Shown here in pieces: positions 1 to 8,608 of a stretch of DNA of 64,000 bases. The first letter of the stretch is position 1; each line of letters opens with the position of its first letter. The position numbers and the translations under genes are program-made. A model generated the notes under the pieces. That model ran no database searches, had not been told where the DNA came from, and saw nothing but the letters and a program-made list of their open reading frames with translations. Source of the DNA: Larkinella terrae (GTDB taxonomy: Bacteria > Bacteroidota > Bacteroidia > Cytophagales > Spirosomataceae); the NCBI RefSeq assembly GCF_009668025.1, contig NZ_WJXZ01000007.1, forward strand, positions 1-64,000, given 5' to 3'.

Positions 1-8
1 ACGAGCTG

Positions 9-121
9 GGATGGTGGCAAGGGTGCGGGGGAACACCTCTTCCCATACCGAACAGAGCCGTTAAGCCCCGTTACGCCGATGGTACTGGAGTCACTTCCGG
101 GAGAGTAGGTTGCCGCCACCA
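9..121 (+). rRNA. rrf: 5S ribosomal RNA
   Basis: Bases 32-60 and 79-115 match the conserved 5S core (CACCTCTTCCCAT, CCGAACAGAG, GTTAAGCCCC, GCCGATGGTACT, GGGAGAGTAGG). The 5' segment TGGTGGC near 12-18 pairs with GCCNCCA-type bases at 115-121, closing helix I, which sets the approximate ends. Being at the very left edge, it is presumably the last gene of a 16S-23S-5S operon lying outside the window. Ends are accurate to a few bases only. Confidence 0.93.
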
Positions 122-130
122 CAGAATGCC

Positions 131-163
131 AGGTCCGTATCCACCGATACGGACCTTTTTTTA
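131..163 (+). terminator. Rho-independent terminator after 5S rRNA
   Basis: An 11-bp perfect stem (AGGTCCGTATC / GATACGGACCT) closes a 4-base loop and is followed by a run of T, ten bases after the 5S gene. It also sits just past the stop of the convergent M1 peptidase gene. Confidence 0.92.
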
Positions 164-168
164 TGGCC

Positions 169-1815
169 TTACGGTTTCAACTGGACAAACACATAATAAT
201 TTGGATCGCTGGTCAATTGAGTGACGCCCGGTGTTTGTAAAAATTGCCAAGCCGTTGTCGGATGTAAATTCTGCTCAGGTCCGGCGTTATTCAGGCAAAC
301 ACGTAAAGGCATATTGAACCCGGGGACGCAATTTGTCCAGCGATACTGCACCCGGTTTTTTACCATTCTATATTCCAGGGTTGGAATGCGGTAATCGCAT
401 AAGTATTGATCGAATACTTTCTGGAAATCAATCCCCGATTGTTGACTAATGTACTCCTCAATCTGTTTCCCTTCTACCGTCTGGTGATAAAAGGTTTGGT
501 TGAGTCCTCGTAGAATTTGCCGCCATTTCTCGTCATTTCCGATAATTTGTCGAATGGTGTGCAGCATGTTTCCTCCCTTGTAATACATATCGCCTGATCC
601 TGAACGGTTTACATTGTAATAGCCGACAATAGGTCTATCGTTTCGGATTAGCGCGCGGGTACCCGTAACATAAGCCGATCCTGCATCTTTTCCGTAATAA
701 TATTCAGTAAACAGATTTTCAGAATAATTGGTGAAGCTCTCGTGCACCCACATATCGGCGATGTCTTTGTACGTAATGTTGTTGGCAAACCATTCGTGGC
801 CAGACTCATGGACAATGATGAAATCCCAGAGAAGTCCAAACCCGGTTCCGGACAAATCCCGGCCCAGATACCCGTTTCGAAAGCGGTTTCCGTACGTAAC
901 TGAACTTTGGTGCTCCATGCCCAAATAGGGGGTTTCGACCAGTTTGTAACCGTCTTCGTAAAATGGATACGGGCCAAACCAGTGTTCGAAGGCTTTCAAC
1001 ATGGGTTTAACCTGCTGAAATTGCCGACGCGCCGAATCTTCGTGTTCAGGCAGCGCATAGAAATCCAGGTTCAGTGACCCTTTTTCACCCTGAAAAGTGT
1101 CTGACCAGTGAACGTAGTTGCCCACATTCAGATTGACGCCGTAATTATTAATGGGATTTCTGACAAACCAGTCGAAGGTATGGCTGCCATCTCCATTTTC
1201 GGTAACCCGGCGTAAACGGCCATTCGACACATCCGTCAATTCTTTCGGCACGGTAACGCTGATGAGCATGCTGTCGGGCTCGTCGTACATGTGATCCTTG
1301 CACGGCCACCAGGCGCTGGCTCCCAATCCCTGACAGGCCGTGGCAATAAACCATTGCCCGGCTTTATCCCGTTTCCAGACAAAACCGCCATCCCAGGGCG
1401 CCCGTTTGGCAACGTGCGGTTTTCCCGCATACGAAACTATCAATGACTCCTGCTGCCCCGTTACCTGTTTTTTCTGAAGCGTAACAAAATACGCATTGCC
1501 GTCCTGCCGGAACGCCAGCTCTTTGCCATCCTGCACAACTTTCTGGACTTTGAGCGGACGCTGCAAATCGATTTGCAGGGTTTGGCTGGGTTTCAGAACG
1601 CGGTATTGAATGGTTGTACTGCCGCTGATTGCGCTGTCGGCCGGATTCAGTTTTACCTGCAAATGATAAAAGGCCAGGTCCCACCAGACCCGTTCGGGAG
1701 TGATGGAACCGCGCAGGGTATCGTCGTGCGTAAACGCAAACTTTTGGGCGGAAGCCGCGACCGAAAGGAACAGGCCGAGCAACAGCCAGGCGGTTTTAGC
1801 TAGTTTATTGATCAT
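169..1815 (-). CDS. M1 family zinc aminopeptidase, secreted
   Basis: A 548-residue metallopeptidase that should release N-terminal residues from peptides. Residues 1-24 form a signal peptide ending ASAQ, so the protein is exported. The zinc site is visible as HESGH at 336-340 with the third ligand Glu in the HES motif at 358-360. GMEHQ at 299-303 is the family's GxMEN-like substrate loop. The length suits the short bacterial M1 form (N-terminal beta domain plus thermolysin-like domain, without the large C-terminal helical domain). It lies downstream of the dipeptidyl peptidase gene on the same strand, 140 bp away across a long imperfect hairpin, so co-expression is possible but not shown. Start is ATG. 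Confidence 0.9.
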   Translation of the reverse strand: MINKLAKTAWLLLGLFLSVAASAQKFAFTHDDTLRGSITPERVWWDLAFYHLQVKLNPADSAISGSTTIQYRVLKPSQTLQIDLQRPLKVQKVVQDGKELAFRQDGNAYFVTLQKKQVTGQQESLIVSYAGKPHVAKRAPWDGGFVWKRDKAGQWFIATACQGLGASAWWPCKDHMYDEPDSMLISVTVPKELTDVSNGRLRRVTENGDGSHTFDWFVRNPINNYGVNLNVGNYVHWSDTFQGEKGSLNLDFYALPEHEDSARRQFQQVKPMLKAFEHWFGPYPFYEDGYKLVETPYLGMEHQSSVTYGNRFRNGYLGRDLSGTGFGLLWDFIIVHESGHEWFANNITYKDIADMWVHESFTNYSENLFTEYYYGKDAGSAYVTGTRALIRNDRPIVGYYNVNRSGSGDMYYKGGNMLHTIRQIIGNDEKWRQILRGLNQTFYHQTVEGKQIEEYISQQSGIDFQKVFDQYLCDYRIPTLEYRMVKNRVQYRWTNCVPGFNMPLRVCLNNAGPEQNLHPTTAWQFLQTPGVTQLTSDPNYYVFVQLKP

Positions 1816-1837
1816 AGGGTAACTACAGGAGACAGTT

Positions 1838-1919
1838 AGACAAAAGAGAAAAGCTAATAGATTATCTCATTGATTTTTAACCGGTTAGTCGCTTATCTAT
1901 TCTCTTTCTTCTTTTGTCT
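1838..1919. repeat. Long imperfect inverted repeat between peptidase genes
   Basis: Arms at about 1838-1862 and 1895-1919 are near-complementary (AGACAAAAG... against ...CTTTTGTCT), and the loop holds a perfect 10-bp palindrome TAACCGGTTA at 1878-1887. It fills the gap between the DPP IV stop and the M1 start. It could be a transcript-stabilising or partial termination hairpin on the minus strand; there is no clean T-run. The right arm contains TTTGTCTG, the core of the motif seen across the EPS island. Confidence 0.5.
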
Positions 1920-1955
1920 GAGTTTAAAACGATATGAATGTTGATTTATGGGACG

Positions 1956-4142
1956 TTAGCGAGGGCCGGGCGGGCAGTACCTCAACAAATAGTTGGTGTA
2001 TAATGTGCGGAGATGTTTAGTCGTCCCTTCGCCTTCCGAAATACTGTGCGTACGGTTTGGATACGGCATGACCTGAAACTGCTTATTGTGTTTAATTAGC
2101 TCATTGATAAGTACTTCAGCGTTGGAGTAATGCACATTGTCATCGCCCGTTCCGTGAATATACAGCAAATTCCCCCGCAAATTTTTGGCGTAGGTGATGG
2201 GCGAACCAGCTACAAAATCTTCCCGGTTTTCCTGCGGTAAACCCATGTAACGTTCCTGATAGATGTTATCGTAGAATAGCTGGTTGCCAACGGCGGCAAT
2301 AGCGATACCTGTTTTATAGATTTCGGGGTATTGAAACAGCAATTGCAGCGTGGTCGAACCTCCTCCGCTCCAGCCCCAAACGGCTACCCGGCTCGTGTCC
2401 AGGTAAGCGCGTTGTTCGAACAATTTTTTGGCGCCCATTGCCTGATCGCGGACGTTAATGCGACCAATCTGCCGGTAAATGGCTTTCCGCCAGGCAGCGC
2501 CCTTGAGCGTGGGCGTTCCCCGGTTGTCCAGCGCAACGTAACAATAACCCGCTTTAGCCATGTCGCCATCAAATTGCGCATTGCTGCCTGCCGAAAAAAC
2601 ATCGTTGGTCGTCGTGGAAGCCGGTTCGCCATAGACATAGAAAACCACCGGATATTTTTTCGTACTGTCAAAAGCAACCGGTTTCCGAATCCAGCCATCC
2701 AGCGTGATTCCATCGGACGTTTTGACCGTAAAAAACTCAACATTTCGGGGCGTTTGTGCTGCCGGAGAGGGGCGGGGAACGGTCCGAATAACCTGATTAT
2801 CGGACAAGCGGACCCACTCGGTTTTCAGGGGAACCTGGTGGCTATTGAACGAATGCTGTGCAAACTGGCCGCCGGGAGCAATGTCGTACGAATGCGTTCC
2901 GGTTTCACTGGCGGGCGAAATCCGTTCCAGCTTCCCTTTTCCTTCCATTTTCGTTCGGTACAAATACCGCTGAGTCGGCTGATTGGGCGAGGCAATGAAG
3001 TAGATATACCGGTTTTTTTCGTCGATGGCGCTGATGGTGGCAATGTCGAAGGCGCCCGGGGTAAGCAGCGTTTCCTTTTTACCGTCGCGGCTAAGCTGGT
3101 ACAAATGCCGCCAGCCATCTTTTTCTGAAACCCATATGAACGATTTGCCGCCGTCGAGCCATTCCCAGCCGCTCGGATTGCCCCGATTCCAGCTTTCTTT
3201 CGTGTCGATCCAGGTGGTGCTGGTTTCCTCGTGAATCGGTGCGACCGAGCCATCGGAGGCCTGGGCGACGAAAAGGATGCTGCGGTTTTGTTTTCGGTTT
3301 AATTGCTGGATAATCAGTTCGTTGGTGTTGGGAAACCATTCCATGCGAACAAGGTAATGCTGCTGCGGATCGCCGGGAATAGCCAGCCACAGGGTTGCGC
3401 CACCGGTTGCCGGAACGACCCCGATGCGCGCTGGCGAAGGGGATTCGCCGACTTTGGGATACTCGACCGGAACGACGCGCGAATAGACCGAATCGGTCGT
3501 GTTGAGCATCAAATAGTCACGGATGGTGCTGGCATCAACCTGCCAATAGGCAATCTGCTTGCTGTCGGGGCTCCAGCGAAAACCGTCGCGGCAGCCAAAT
3601 TCTTCTTCATAAGCCCAGTCGAAAGTGCCGTTGATGCGTTTGCGCGTACCGTCGGTGGTTAACGGAGTCGTTTTTTCGGTTGCAATATCTTCAACGAATA
3701 AATTATTCTTACTCACATACGCAACTTTGGTTCCGTCAGGGGAGATCTTCGCGTAAAGGAGCGACTGACCAGGCTGGCCTTTTCCAACCTGCCGCAACTG
3801 ACCGGTTTTTCGGTTGAGCAGGTAATAATCACCACGGGTGTTATACCGCCAGACCCGGGCGGTATTCGTGAAAATCAGGACGGTGGCAGAATCGCTGCTA
3901 AAGGCAAAACCGGCCACAGTCAGCGGTTTTGTGGCACCAGCGGGTGTTAACTGTTCTTTGGAAACCAGGGTTTTTTCCTGCCCGGAAATGACGGCGGTCT
4001 GGACGATGGCCTCCCGATTAACCGACAGATAAGCCTTGCCATCGGAAGTCCAGCGAACTCCCTGAGCTTGGGCTGCCGATTCCTTTTTTAAGCTGGTAAC
4101 TAGAAGTAAACTGAAAAAAAATGTTCTGACAATCAGTTTCAT
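1956..4142 (-). CDS. Dipeptidyl peptidase IV (S9B family)
   Basis: A 728-residue serine exopeptidase expected to cut Xaa-Pro (and possibly Xaa-hydroxyproline) dipeptides from peptide N-termini. Residues 1-26 look like a signal peptide ending in a region rich in Ala. The N-terminal beta-propeller contains the family motif WAYEEEF followed by the FRWSPDS repeat. The catalytic domain shows GWSGGG with nucleophile Ser592, Asp667 in GTGDDNVHY and His699 in NRTHS, the same order and spacing as in mammalian DPP IV. The start is 4 bp from the stop of the AraC-type regulator gene upstream, so the two form one transcription unit facing the hydroxyproline operon. This context suggests use of collagen-like peptides. 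Confidence 0.93.
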   Translation of the reverse strand: MKLIVRTFFFSLLLVTSLKKESAAQAQGVRWTSDGKAYLSVNREAIVQTAVISGQEKTLVSKEQLTPAGATKPLTVAGFAFSSDSATVLIFTNTARVWRYNTRGDYYLLNRKTGQLRQVGKGQPGQSLLYAKISPDGTKVAYVSKNNLFVEDIATEKTTPLTTDGTRKRINGTFDWAYEEEFGCRDGFRWSPDSKQIAYWQVDASTIRDYLMLNTTDSVYSRVVPVEYPKVGESPSPARIGVVPATGGATLWLAIPGDPQQHYLVRMEWFPNTNELIIQQLNRKQNRSILFVAQASDGSVAPIHEETSTTWIDTKESWNRGNPSGWEWLDGGKSFIWVSEKDGWRHLYQLSRDGKKETLLTPGAFDIATISAIDEKNRYIYFIASPNQPTQRYLYRTKMEGKGKLERISPASETGTHSYDIAPGGQFAQHSFNSHQVPLKTEWVRLSDNQVIRTVPRPSPAAQTPRNVEFFTVKTSDGITLDGWIRKPVAFDSTKKYPVVFYVYGEPASTTTNDVFSAGSNAQFDGDMAKAGYCYVALDNRGTPTLKGAAWRKAIYRQIGRINVRDQAMGAKKLFEQRAYLDTSRVAVWGWSGGGSTTLQLLFQYPEIYKTGIAIAAVGNQLFYDNIYQERYMGLPQENREDFVAGSPITYAKNLRGNLLYIHGTGDDNVHYSNAEVLINELIKHNKQFQVMPYPNRTHSISEGEGTTKHLRTLYTNYLLRYCPPGPR

Positions 4143-4146
4143 ATGG

Positions 4147-5010
4147 TTAGAATAAAGCTTTAATGTACTGACCGGGGGTCAGGTTGTTGATGAGTTTAAA
4201 CTGGCGGTTAAAATTGGATAAATTCGTATAACCGCACGAAAAAGCAATCTGGCTAATGGGTAACTTCGATTCCTGCAACAGCCGACACGCGTGTTCGATG
4301 CGCACTTCGTTCAGCAGTTGCGAATACGTTTTTCGGGTATGCAGCCGGAAAAACCGGCAGAAAGCGCTGGGAGTCAAATGCGCCTGAGCGGCCACATCTT
4401 CCAGCGTGATCGGCGACGCGTACTGGTTCAGAATATAGGTAAAGACATTGTCCAGCCGCTGGTGATCGTCGGGTCGGCGGGGTTGCTCATAGGCCGTCAC
4501 CGACAGGAGTTCCCGGTTGGGATTGGCAGCCATGCGGTCCAAAACCGTCAGCAAAGTCATCAACTGCTCGAAGGGGCGGAGCGTATGCAGTTGCTCCATA
4601 TAGGTCGTGGTAGAAACCGGTTCGTTGAATCGAATCCGGACGCCGTGCCGGGCTTCCTGAAAAAGTTGATTGAGATGATTCAGTTCCGGCAGGCCGAAAA
4701 AAGATTCCTGCAAATGTTCAGGACGCAGGTATACGGAGTAAGAAAGCGACCGCTGGGTGGTTTTCGGGTCGAAATAAGCCGGATCGTTGCGGAATACATG
4801 CGGCAAGTTGGCGCCCAGGAGCAGGAGGTCGTAAGGCCGGAACCGATCGATGCGGTCGCCGACAACCTGGGTTCCCACGCTTTCCTTGATCAGGGTCAGT
4901 TGCAACTCAGGATGAAAATGCAGCCGGTCGTAAAAATGCGGGCCGTCGTCGACCTGCACCCGAAACGAGCGGTCATCTACGGTAGGTACCCGAAACAGCA
5001 GCGGTTTCAT
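4147..5010 (-). CDS. AraC family transcriptional regulator
   Basis: A 287-residue protein with an N-terminal cupin-like sensing domain (HFHPELQLTLI, residues about 28-40, is the usual ligand-pocket start) and a C-terminal double helix-turn-helix at about 190-285. The second helix-turn-helix ends in ISQIAFSCGYTNLSNFNRQFK, the AraC signature. It is divergent from the hydroxyproline operon (212 bp between start codons) and in an operon with DPP IV. The obvious inference is that it controls both directions in response to a product of proline-rich peptide breakdown; the ligand is not known. Confidence 0.92.
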   Translation of the reverse strand: MKPLLFRVPTVDDRSFRVQVDDGPHFYDRLHFHPELQLTLIKESVGTQVVGDRIDRFRPYDLLLLGANLPHVFRNDPAYFDPKTTQRSLSYSVYLRPEHLQESFFGLPELNHLNQLFQEARHGVRIRFNEPVSTTTYMEQLHTLRPFEQLMTLLTVLDRMAANPNRELLSVTAYEQPRRPDDHQRLDNVFTYILNQYASPITLEDVAAQAHLTPSAFCRFFRLHTRKTYSQLLNEVRIEHACRLLQESKLPISQIAFSCGYTNLSNFNRQFKLINNLTPGQYIKALF

Positions 5011-5222
5011 CAGGTCTGAGAAAAGTTAGCGATACGCAGTTGAACAAAGTAGTAATAAAACGAATAAGTGGTACACAATTAGTCGAATAAATGCATTGAA
5101 ATGACTAAACTGGCAAAAATAGTATTACTATCAATCAACTCCTGTGAAGTTGTCCATGCTTCTTTTTGCCAATTTTGTTTACCTGAGTCCTGACAATCAA
5201 CTCTGCTAAAATCCTGCATTTT
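5011..5222. promoter_or_regulatory. Divergent control region, AraC gene and hydroxyproline operon
   Basis: An AT-rich 212-bp region between divergent units. Visible structure: a 9-bp inverted pair TGGCAAAAA (5111-5119) and TTTTTGCCA (5163-5171), and a direct repeat CAATCAACTC at 5132-5141 and 5194-5203 spaced 62 bp apart. Either could be the AraC-type binding site. No exact TAnnTTTG box was found, so promoters are not placed. Confidence 0.45.
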
Positions 5223-6134
5223 ATGGCTATTAACGTAAACTGGAAAGGCGTTTATCCGGCGCTGCTCACGCCCTTCACGGCCGACGACGAACTTGATTTG
5301 CCGCTGTTCGCCAAGAACTTACACGCTCAGCTCGACGCGGGCGTTCACGGAATGATCATTGCCGGATCGCTGGGCGAGGTCAGTACGCTGAGCGGGTCGG
5401 AAAAACTGGCCCTGCTGGAAACCGCCCTGGAAACCACCAACGGCCGGGTGCCGGTGATCATGAACGTTGCCGAAGCGGTTACGAAGGATGCCGTTCGGGG
5501 AGCACGTGAAGCCGAAGCCGCCGGTGCGGATGGCCTGATGTTACTGCCGCCCATGCGGTATTTTGCCGATTCGCGCGAAACCGTCGCGTTTTTCAAAACC
5601 GTTGCGCAGGAAACGTCGCTGCCGGTCATGATTTACAACAATCCGGTCGACTACAAAATCATGACGACTGTGTCCATGTTTGAGGAACTGGCCGAACTGC
5701 CGAACATTCAGGCGGTCAAGGAATCGACCCGCGATTTGACCAACATTACCCGGATGCGGAATGCATTTGGCGATCGCTATCGCATTCTGGGGGGCGTTGA
5801 TACGCTGGCGCTGGAAGCGCAGCTGTCGGGGGCCGACGGCTGGGTGGCCGGTCTGGTCGATGCGTTTCCGCAGGAAACCGTTGCTATTTTTGAACTGGTC
5901 AACGCCGGACGGATTCAGGAAGCGCTTGCTATTTACCGCTGGTTTATGCCCTTGCTGGAGCTGGATATTCAGCCTAAACTGGTGCAATACATTAAGTTAG
6001 CCGCAGCCGCAACGGGAATTGGCTCGGAATACGTTCGGGCTCCGCGACTGACGCTGGTGGGCGAAGAACGGACGCGCGTACTGGCCGTCATCGAAGCTGC
6101 ACTGGCAACCCGGCCCGTTTTGCAAGCGGTTTAA
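5223..6134 (+). CDS. DapA-family aldolase/deaminase, probable hydroxyproline-pathway enzyme
   Basis: A 303-residue member of the dihydrodipicolinate synthase/N-acetylneuraminate lyase family. The Schiff-base lysine is Lys166 in IQAVKEST and the conserved tyrosine is Tyr138 in MIYNNP. The phosphate/carboxylate loop reads AGSLGEVSTLS rather than the GTTGE of true DapA. As first gene of an operon with a hydroxyproline epimerase and an amino-acid oxidase, it most likely acts as 1-pyrroline-4-hydroxy-2-carboxylate deaminase, giving 2,5-dioxopentanoate. A different keto-acid aldolase role cannot be excluded from sequence alone. ATG start; 25 bp before the next gene. Confidence 0.85.
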   Translation: MAINVNWKGVYPALLTPFTADDELDLPLFAKNLHAQLDAGVHGMIIAGSLGEVSTLSGSEKLALLETALETTNGRVPVIMNVAEAVTKDAVRGAREAEAAGADGLMLLPPMRYFADSRETVAFFKTVAQETSLPVMIYNNPVDYKIMTTVSMFEELAELPNIQAVKESTRDLTNITRMRNAFGDRYRILGGVDTLALEAQLSGADGWVAGLVDAFPQETVAIFELVNAGRIQEALAIYRWFMPLLELDIQPKLVQYIKLAAAATGIGSEYVRAPRLTLVGEERTRVLAVIEAALATRPVLQAV

Positions 6135-6159
6135 GCATGGTTTTCGGTTATACGGTTTT

Positions 6160-7161
6160 ATGAACTACAACTTTTATTGCATCGATGCCCACACCTGCGG
6201 CAATCCGGTTCGGGTGGTGACGGGCGGCAGCATTCCGCACCTGACGGGGGCGACGATGAGCGAAAAACGCCAGCATTTTCTGCGCGACTACGACTGGATT
6301 CGGAAGAGCCTGATGTTTGAACCGCGTGGGCACGATATGATGTCGGGCAGTATTTTGTACCCGCCCAGCGACCCCGCCAACGACGTGGGGGTGCTGTTTA
6401 TCGAAACCTCGGGCTGCCTGCCCATGTGCGGCCACGGAACCATCGGAACCGTGACGGTCGCGATTGAACAGGGGCTCGTGGTGCCCAAAACGCCGGGCGT
6501 CCTGAATCTGGAAGTGCCCGCCGGTCTGGTGCGGGTCGAATACCGGCAGGAGGGTCGCAAGGTGAAATCAGTGAAAATCACCAATATCAAATCGTATCTG
6601 GCGGCCGAAAACCTGACCGTCGACTGCCCGGACCTGGGAACTCTGACGGTCGATGTGGCTTACGGCGGTAATTTCTACGCCATCGTTGATCCGCAACCGA
6701 ATTTTCCCGGTTTGCAGCATTACAAAGCGGAGCAACTCATTGCCTGGGCGCGGGTAATGCGGCAGCGGATGAACGAGCAATATACATTTGTGCATCCCGA
6801 AAATCCGACCATCAACGGCTTGAGCCATATTTTGTGGACCGGCGAGCCACTGGCGGCTACTTCCACGGCCCGCAATGCGGTTTTTTACGGCGACAAAGCC
6901 ATTGACCGTTCGCCCTGCGGCACCGGAACCTCAGCCCGACTGGCGCAATGGTACGCCAAGGGCTGGTTAAAACCGGGTCAGGATTTTGTTCACGAAAGCA
7001 TCATCGGTTCCATTTTTACGGGCCGGATCGAGCAGGAAACCGAGTTGGCGGGAAAACCGGCCATTGTGCCGAGCATCGAAGGCTGGGCGATCATCCACGG
7101 TTTTAATCACATCATTCTGGACGAAGACGATCCGTACGTCCACGGTTTTCAGGTAATATGA
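6160..7161 (+). CDS. 4-hydroxyproline 2-epimerase (proline racemase family)
   Basis: A 333-residue enzyme that should convert trans-4-hydroxy-L-proline to cis-4-hydroxy-D-proline. Both catalytic cysteines are present: Cys90 in MCGHG and Cys253 in SPCGTGTSAR. This Cys/Cys pair marks racemases and epimerases; dehydratases of the family carry Thr or Ser in place of one. The pocket around DRSPCGTG fits a hydroxyproline epimerase better than a proline racemase, and the partner genes agree. Its TGA stop overlaps the ATG of the oxidase gene (ATGA), so the two are translationally coupled. Confidence 0.92.
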   Translation: MNYNFYCIDAHTCGNPVRVVTGGSIPHLTGATMSEKRQHFLRDYDWIRKSLMFEPRGHDMMSGSILYPPSDPANDVGVLFIETSGCLPMCGHGTIGTVTVAIEQGLVVPKTPGVLNLEVPAGLVRVEYRQEGRKVKSVKITNIKSYLAAENLTVDCPDLGTLTVDVAYGGNFYAIVDPQPNFPGLQHYKAEQLIAWARVMRQRMNEQYTFVHPENPTINGLSHILWTGEPLAATSTARNAVFYGDKAIDRSPCGTGTSARLAQWYAKGWLKPGQDFVHESIIGSIFTGRIEQETELAGKPAIVPSIEGWAIIHGFNHIILDEDDPYVHGFQVI

Positions 7162-8414
7162 AGCACATCGGGATAATTGGCGGAGGTGTAATTGGTTTAT
7201 TTTCAGCTTACTACCTCGACAAAGCGGGGTATAAAGTAACGGTTTTTGATCGAAACACGCTGACCGACGGCTGTTCGTTCGGGAATGCGGGCATGATTGT
7301 GCCGAGCCACATTATTCCGCTGGCGCAGCCGGGTATGGTGGCGAAAGGAATGCGGATGTTACTGAAGTCGACCAGTCCGTTTTACATCAAACCGCGCCTA
7401 AACGCCGACCTGTTGCGCTGGGGCTGGCTGTTCTACAAACATTCGACGCCCGAACATGTGGAGCGCTCGATTCCGGCGCTGCGCGACATCAGTTTGTTGA
7501 GTAAAAAATTGTACCAGGAACTGGCCGGATCCGGCGATTTATCGTTTGGCTGGCAGGAAGTCGGCTTGCTGATGTTGTATAAAAACGCGGCTACCGAACA
7601 TGAAATGACCGAAGAAGCGGACGTCGCCAACCTGGCCGGGATTGAAGCGCGGCAGTTGTCGGGTGCGCAGGTTCAGGATCTGGAGCCGGATGTCCGTGTG
7701 AATGTGCGGGGGGCGGTTTTTTATCCCGGCGACGCCCATCTGAGCCCCGGGCAGTTGATTCGCTCGCTGGTTACGTACCTGAAAAAGCGCGGAGTGACGC
7801 TGCTGGAACGGCAGGAGGTAAGCGGTTTTGGTCAGACTGGTTCGCGGATTACATCCGTGCGAACGGTTTCGGGCGAGCATTCCATCGACGAGCTGGTGAT
7901 TGCCGCCGGAGCCTGGTCGCCGGAACTGACGCGGTTGCTGGGCTTTCCGCTTTCGTTGCAGGGCGGAAAAGGGTACAGTTTTATGCTGCGAAATCAACGC
8001 CCGAATATCCGGGTTCCGGCCATTATGCTGGAAGCGCGGGCCACGGCCACGCCGATGGGTGCAGATCTGCGGTTTGCCGGGACCCTCGAAGTGGCTGGAA
8101 CGGATCTGTCGGTCAACATGAACCGCGTGCGGGGCATTGTCAATTCCATTCAAAACTATTACCCTGATATGCCCGCTGAATTGCCGGACGTGTCGAAAGT
8201 CTGGAGCGGTTTGCGGCCCTGCTCGCCCGACGGTTTGCCCTATCTGGGCCGGGTTTCGGGTTTTGAGAATCTAACGATGGCGACCGGGCACGGCATGATG
8301 GGCGTAAGTCTGGGACCGGCTTCGGGAAAATTAGTGGCGGATTGCATTGAAAATAAGACGCCGGAAATGGATTTAACTCCGTTCAATCCGAAGCGATTTG
8401 CGGCAAATTCCTGA
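7158..8414 (+). CDS. FAD-dependent D-amino acid oxidase/dehydrogenase (DadA type)
   Basis: A 418-residue flavoprotein with the Rossmann FAD motif IGGGVIGLFSAYYL at about residues 5-19 and the DAO-family C-terminal block WSGLRPCSPDGLPYLG followed by ATGHGMMGVSLGP. It would oxidise cis-4-hydroxy-D-proline, made by the preceding epimerase, to the pyrroline-hydroxycarboxylate used by the first gene of the operon. Start overlaps the epimerase stop by 4 bp. The final pathway enzyme (2,5-dioxopentanoate dehydrogenase) is not encoded next to it or elsewhere in the window. Confidence 0.9.
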   Translation: MKHIGIIGGGVIGLFSAYYLDKAGYKVTVFDRNTLTDGCSFGNAGMIVPSHIIPLAQPGMVAKGMRMLLKSTSPFYIKPRLNADLLRWGWLFYKHSTPEHVERSIPALRDISLLSKKLYQELAGSGDLSFGWQEVGLLMLYKNAATEHEMTEEADVANLAGIEARQLSGAQVQDLEPDVRVNVRGAVFYPGDAHLSPGQLIRSLVTYLKKRGVTLLERQEVSGFGQTGSRITSVRTVSGEHSIDELVIAAGAWSPELTRLLGFPLSLQGGKGYSFMLRNQRPNIRVPAIMLEARATATPMGADLRFAGTLEVAGTDLSVNMNRVRGIVNSIQNYYPDMPAELPDVSKVWSGLRPCSPDGLPYLGRVSGFENLTMATGHGMMGVSLGPASGKLVADCIENKTPEMDLTPFNPKRFAANS

Positions 8415-8546
8415 GAAAATTTCAAGAATGTACGGTTTCCCGAACAAAAAAAGCCGTTTATAGATAATAATGTTTATAAAAACCGTTAACTAACAAGTAG
8501 TTATCAACTTATTGAAAAAATAGTATCTTGCCATTTTCGATTCTGC

Positions 8547-8578
8547 TTGACGGAATTGACAGAAACGCTCTACTTTTG
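8547..8578 (+). promoter_or_regulatory. Bacteroidota-type promoter for the small gene at 8609
   Basis: TACTTTTG (8571-8578) matches the -7 consensus TAnnTTTG exactly, and TTG at 8547-8549 lies 21 bases upstream, as expected for the -33 element of the Bacteroidota primary sigma factor. The start codon follows 30 bp downstream. Confidence 0.7.
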
Positions 8579-8580
8579 TG

Positions 8581-8599
8581 TAGTTATAGACTATAACTA
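8581..8599. promoter_or_regulatory. Perfect 9-bp inverted repeat, putative operator
   Basis: TAGTTATAGACTATAACTA is a perfect palindrome with a single central base, placed 2 bp after the -7 box and therefore over the expected transcription start. That position is typical of a repressor operator. The cognate regulator is unknown. Confidence 0.6.
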
Positions 8600-8608
8600 T
8601 CCCATGCC

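Noticed and set aside
2331-3128. 265-codon plus-strand reading frame
   Set aside because: Antisense to the DPP IV gene; no domain, and real motifs are on the other strand.
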